Source: Clostridiales bacterium (GTDB taxonomy: Bacteria > Bacillota > Clostridia > Oscillospirales > Oscillospiraceae). Taken from it: 8,313 nt of DNA. The notes below the pieces were generated by a model. It did no database searches. It was not told the origin of the DNA and saw only the letters and a list, made by a program, of their open reading frames with translations. The stretch is from contig DPCD01000141.1 of NCBI GenBank assembly GCA_003516765.1, forward strand, positions 1,192 to 9,504, written 5' to 3'. The position numbers were made by a program, and so were the translations under genes. Every line of letters begins with the position of its first letter. Position 1 is the first letter of the stretch. Shown here piece by piece: positions 5,280 through 8,313 of the stretch.

Positions 5280-8126
5280 ATGGCGGAAAAGCAGACAAAA
5301 AAACGTGCCTCCGGCGGCAAAACAACCGGAAAATCCTCCGGCAGCCGGAAAAGCACGTCAAAAAGCTCCCGCGCAAAGGCGAATGCCCGGACGCCGGTCC
5401 GGCGCGAGGTCGGAGCGGGAGTTTGCCTGGTGCTGGCGCTGTGTACGACCCTGGGCTGTCTTGGCATACAGGGAGCACTTTTGTCACTGCTGATTTCCCT
5501 GTTCCGGGGGCTCATCGGCAAGGGCTTATACATACTGCCGTTTTCGTTCGTGATGGGTTTTCTGATTCTGCTGCTGCATGACGGAAGACCCGTCGCGCTG
5601 CGCGTGACGTGCAGCATGCTGCTTGCCGTGACCATCGGCGCGCTGGTGCAGCTCGTCGGCGGGCAGGAGGGCGCGGACTGGTCTGCCTCCATGCTGGCAG
5701 ACCTCTGGGACGGCGGACTGGACGGTAGCTGTGCAGGCGTCGTCGCCGGGCTTCTTGCGCAAACGCTGGAGCTGATTATCAGCAGAGCGGGCGCTGTGAT
5801 TGTGCTGCTTGCCGCGCTGGCGCTGGAGCTGATCACGAGCCTGAATATGACGGTGCGCGGAATTATTACCGCGATCAAAAACCGCCCCAGAATTGAATAC
5901 GACGAGCCGAAGCTGGAGCACCCGGACCCTGCCGAGCGGATTGTCAACCATGTTGCGACGCGGCACAGCGAACATGTGCAGCAGGAGCAGGAGCGCCGCC
6001 GCGCGAAGGCGTCGGAGTTTGATCTTCCAGTGGACGAGCCGCCGCTGCCGGTGCAGGAGGCAAAGCCCAGAAAGGGAAAAGCGCCCATGCGCCCGGATGT
6101 GTTCGTGGAGGAAAGCCGCCGCGCGATGCATATGGCGTCTCAAAAACCGGAACAGACAGATCCAGGACCGGACATCCTTGCCGAGCGCCCCGCAAGAGGG
6201 CAGCTTGATGCGCAGGTGCAGGAACAGAATATGGAGCAGGAGCAGCCGCTTCCGAAGCAGCTGCCGCCGTTGAATCTCGACGAACTGCGGCGCGATTCGA
6301 TGCCGCTTGTCGTGCCGAATCAGCCGCGCGAGGAACTGCATGCCGAACCGGAAGAAGCGGAAGCGCCGCAGCAGGAGCCGGTTTCCGAACCGGAGCGCAG
6401 CGTCCATATGCCGCACCCGTGCGCGCCCGCGCCGATTTCTCCGGCGCCGGTTGCCGGAAACAGCAAACTGCCTGTACCGGCAGAGGCAAAACCTGCGCAG
6501 ATTCCGCCGGCAATTCCCGAGCCGGAGGAAAAAATCAAAAAGGAAGATGTGCATCTGGAGGCAGCGGCAATTGCGCAGGAAATTGCCAGCGCGCCCGAGC
6601 CTCCGGCATATCAATATCCACCCGTGGAGCTGTTGAAGGAAGGCTCCGGGCAGACGCACGACGGCACCGAGGAAATGCGTCAGAACGCCGAGCGGCTGGG
6701 CGATACGCTCAAGTCCTTCGGCATCAAGGCGACAATCATCAACGTCACGCGCGGACCTTCTGTGACGCGCTATGAGCTGGAACTCGACCGCGGCGTGAAG
6801 CTCTCGAAGGTAACAAATCTGGCAAACGATATCGCGCTGGCGCTGGGTGCGACAGGCGTCCGTATTGCGGCAATTCCGGAAAAGATTTCCGTCGTCGGCA
6901 TTGAGGTGCCGAACCGCGTGGTCTCGACGGTACTGGCGCGCGACGTCATTGATTCGCCGGAGTTTGTGAGGAGCAAATCCAAGGTGTCGTTTGCCGTCGG
7001 CAAGGACATCGGCGGAAACCGCATCATCGGCGATATCGGAAAGCTGCCGCACCTGCTCATTGCCGGTACAACCGGTTCCGGCAAGTCGGTGTGCATGAAT
7101 TCTCTCATTATCTCGCTTCTGTATAAGGCGAAGCCGGAAGAGGTCAAGCTCATCATGGTCGACCCCAAAATGGTCGAGCTGGGCGTGTACAACGGCATTC
7201 CGCACCTGCTGATTCCTGTCGTGACCGACCCCAAGAAGGCGGCAGGCGCGCTGCAATGGGCAGTGACGGAAATGATGCGGCGCTACCGTCTGATGGCAGA
7301 CGAGGGCGTGCGCGATTTGGCGTCTTATAACAAGCAGGCGAAAGCGACGGGCGAGTTTGAAACCATGCCGCAGATTGTCGTCGTCATTGACGAGCTGGCA
7401 GATCTGATGCTGGTGGCAAAGAAGGAAGTCGAGGAATCGATCTGCCGCGTGGCGCAGATGGGTCGTGCGGCAGGCATGCACCTGGTTATCGCGACGCAGC
7501 GTCCGTCTGCCGACGTCATTACGGGTCTGATGAAGGCGAATATCCCGTCCCGAATCGCGTTTGCGGTTGCGTCGGCGATGGAGTCTCGTATCATTCTGGA
7601 TACCGACGGCGCGGAAAAGCTCGTCGGCAAGGGCGATATGCTCTATGCACCGCTGGGACAGGGAAAGCCGAAGCGCGTGCAGGGCTGCTTCATCACCGAC
7701 GATGAGGTGCAGGAGGTCGCAAGCTTCATCAAGCGTACGAATGCGGCGGACTATTCCGACGAGGTGATGGCGGAGATTGACAAGAAAGCTGCCGAAAGCG
7801 GGAAAAACAGCGGCGCTTCGAATGCGGACGCTGCGCCCGACGCGCCGGATGACGGCGACGAGATGCTTCCGGCTGCGGTCGAGGTGATTCTGGAGACCGG
7901 GCAGGCGTCTGTGTCCATGCTGCAGCGCCGCTTAAAGCTCGGCTACGCAAGAGCTGCGCGCATCATGGATGAGATGGAAGAGCGCGGCATTGTCGGGCAC
8001 TTCGAAGGCTCGAAGCCGCGGCAGCTGCTGATCACAAAAGAGCAGTGGCAGACCATGCAGTCCGGGCAGCAGATGACGATTCCGGAGGAGGATTATAACC
8101 CGCCCGTCGAGGAGGAAATTCCGTAA
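5280..8126 (+). CDS. ftsK: DNA translocase FtsK/SpoIIIE
   Basis: The product has 948 residues, longer than the roughly 750-850 common in Firmicutes. It has a Lys/Ser/Arg-rich cytoplasmic tail (1-43), then a membrane domain of four or five hydrophobic segments (about 45-79, 82-100, 107-127, 150-189). A Pro/Glu/Gln-rich linker (about 205-440) accounts for the extra length. The RecA-like motor follows: Walker A GTTGSGKS at 596-603, VDPKMVELGVYNGIPHLL at 627-644, Walker B VVVIDE at 700-705, and the ATQRPSADVITG motif at 738-749. The C-terminal winged-helix gamma domain (about 863-925) reads polar DNA motifs. The protein pumps chromosomal DNA across the closing septum in division and, in spore formers, into the forespore; which role applies here is not visible. 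The ATG at 5280 follows AAAGGACGGAG at suitable spacing; an in-frame extension to 5097 lies inside uppP. The gene is intact. Confidence 0.97.
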   Translation: MAEKQTKKRASGGKTTGKSSGSRKSTSKSSRAKANARTPVRREVGAGVCLVLALCTTLGCLGIQGALLSLLISLFRGLIGKGLYILPFSFVMGFLILLLHDGRPVALRVTCSMLLAVTIGALVQLVGGQEGADWSASMLADLWDGGLDGSCAGVVAGLLAQTLELIISRAGAVIVLLAALALELITSLNMTVRGIITAIKNRPRIEYDEPKLEHPDPAERIVNHVATRHSEHVQQEQERRRAKASEFDLPVDEPPLPVQEAKPRKGKAPMRPDVFVEESRRAMHMASQKPEQTDPGPDILAERPARGQLDAQVQEQNMEQEQPLPKQLPPLNLDELRRDSMPLVVPNQPREELHAEPEEAEAPQQEPVSEPERSVHMPHPCAPAPISPAPVAGNSKLPVPAEAKPAQIPPAIPEPEEKIKKEDVHLEAAAIAQEIASAPEPPAYQYPPVELLKEGSGQTHDGTEEMRQNAERLGDTLKSFGIKATIINVTRGPSVTRYELELDRGVKLSKVTNLANDIALALGATGVRIAAIPEKISVVGIEVPNRVVSTVLARDVIDSPEFVRSKSKVSFAVGKDIGGNRIIGDIGKLPHLLIAGTTGSGKSVCMNSLIISLLYKAKPEEVKLIMVDPKMVELGVYNGIPHLLIPVVTDPKKAAGALQWAVTEMMRRYRLMADEGVRDLASYNKQAKATGEFETMPQIVVVIDELADLMLVAKKEVEESICRVAQMGRAAGMHLVIATQRPSADVITGLMKANIPSRIAFAVASAMESRIILDTDGAEKLVGKGDMLYAPLGQGKPKRVQGCFITDDEVQEVASFIKRTNAADYSDEVMAEIDKKAAESGKNSGASNADAAPDAPDDGDEMLPAAVEVILETGQASVSMLQRRLKLGYARAARIMDEMEERGIVGHFEGSKPRQLLITKEQWQTMQSGQQMTIPEEDYNPPVEEEIP

Positions 8127-8131
8127 TACTG

Positions 8132-8157
8132 AAATTCCGCGAAGGCTCGCGTAATTT
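8132..8157 (+). other. Inverted repeat just after ftsK, weak terminator candidate
   Basis: AAATTCCGCGA (8132-8142) and TCGCGTAATTT (8147-8157) are 11-nt arms with one mismatch and a 4-nt loop, five bases after the ftsK stop codon. The 3' side (TAATTTATCC) is T-rich but has no uninterrupted T tract, so termination would be partial at best. Confidence 0.45.
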
Positions 8158-8162
8158 ATCCA

Positions 8163-8192
8163 TGCGGGGAACCGTACGGCAGGAGACTGCCG
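8163..8192 (+). other. Two adjacent GNRA-capped hairpins in the leader of the last gene
   Basis: TGCGG-GGAA-CCGTA (8163-8176, 5 bp including one G-U pair) is followed with no gap by CGGCAG-GAGA-CTGCCG (8177-8192, 6 bp). Both loops fit GNRA. I could not match the leader to any riboswitch consensus I know. Confidence 0.4.
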
Positions 8193-8251
8193 AAGAAAAA
8201 ATGGCATTGCATCCGGACACGTTTTTGCCGGAGCGAGAGCTGGAGGTACTT

Positions 8252-8313
8252 ATGAAAAACGAAAAACACACATCCGTTGTCCGTCTGACGTCGCTGGCGC
8301 TGCTTGCTGCGCT
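8252..8313 (+). CDS. N-terminus of a membrane protein, possibly an ECF transporter S component (runs off the window)
   Basis: Only the first 20 codons are present: a polar lysine-containing start (MKNEKHT) followed by the beginning of a hydrophobic helix (LTSLALLAA). This pattern, VVRLTSLALLAAL after a short charged tail, resembles S components of energy-coupling-factor vitamin transporters in Clostridia, but 20 residues cannot prove it. GGAGG (8242-8246) lies 5 bases before the ATG at 8252 and supports this start. ATGs at 8162 and 8201 are in the same frame with no stop between, but neither has a good ribosome binding site, so a 30-residue extension is unlikely though not excluded. Confidence 0.6.
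   Translation, partial: MKNEKHTSVVRLTSLALLAA

Noticed and set aside
5526..7481. 651-codon open frame on the minus strand across ftsK
   Set aside because: It is antisense to the conserved FtsK motor. The product is rich in Arg, His, Leu and Cys, as expected from reverse reading of GC-biased codons, with no domain and no ribosome binding site.
8127..8251. FMN, TPP, cobalamin or THF riboswitch upstream of the last gene
   Set aside because: Only a nine-base resemblance to the THF 3' end (TTGCATCCG) was found. The conserved 5' elements and closing P1 strand are missing, and no consensus core of the other classes is present.

Overview
The window reads as chromosomal DNA of a moderately GC-rich anaerobic Firmicute, most likely class Clostridia (Oscillospiraceae/Ruminococcaceae-like). 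This is inferred from S-layer-homology (SLH) anchored proteins with InlB-type repeats, a TSCPD-family small protein, a ClpP-like (TepA-type) gene close to an ftsK/spoIIIE gene, and strong GGAGG ribosome binding sites. No mobile element, CRISPR array, rRNA or tRNA was recognised.

Layout. (1) Bases 1-1710, plus strand: the 3' part of a large secreted surface protein with four InlB/Flg_new-like beta repeats and three C-terminal SLH domains. (2) 1721-1802: two strong back-to-back terminator hairpins that separate this gene from a convergent operon. (3) 2960-1815, minus strand: a three-gene operon of a YbaK-type Cys-tRNA(Pro) deacylase, a TSCPD small cysteine-rich protein and RidA. (4) 2961-3090: a divergent control region. 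Two TATAAT boxes lie exactly 17 bp on either side of one shared palindromic TTGCAA hexamer. An 18-bp inverted repeat starts at the predicted +1 of the minus-strand operon. (5) 3091-8126, plus strand: a second YbaK-superfamily deacylase (YwhH-like), a ClpP/TepA-like serine peptidase, undecaprenyl-diphosphate phosphatase UppP and the DNA translocase FtsK/SpoIIIE. (6) 8127-8313: a leader with several small hairpins and the first codons of a membrane protein that resembles an ECF transporter S component.

How the genes fit together. The region between the two terminators and the ClpP-like gene looks like a quality-control module. Two tRNA-editing deacylases of one superfamily are transcribed divergently, and one is co-transcribed with RidA, which removes 2-aminoacrylate made from serine and cysteine, and with a four-cysteine protein of unknown function. 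The plus-strand genes then turn to envelope and division functions: lipid-carrier recycling for peptidoglycan and chromosome segregation at the septum. The Shine-Dalgarno sequences of both the ClpP-like gene and uppP can be buried in perfect or near-perfect RNA helices, which suggests that initiation inside the operon is regulated. The regulatory architecture, the shared -35 and the two masked ribosome binding sites, is the most novel content; the proteins themselves belong to known families.
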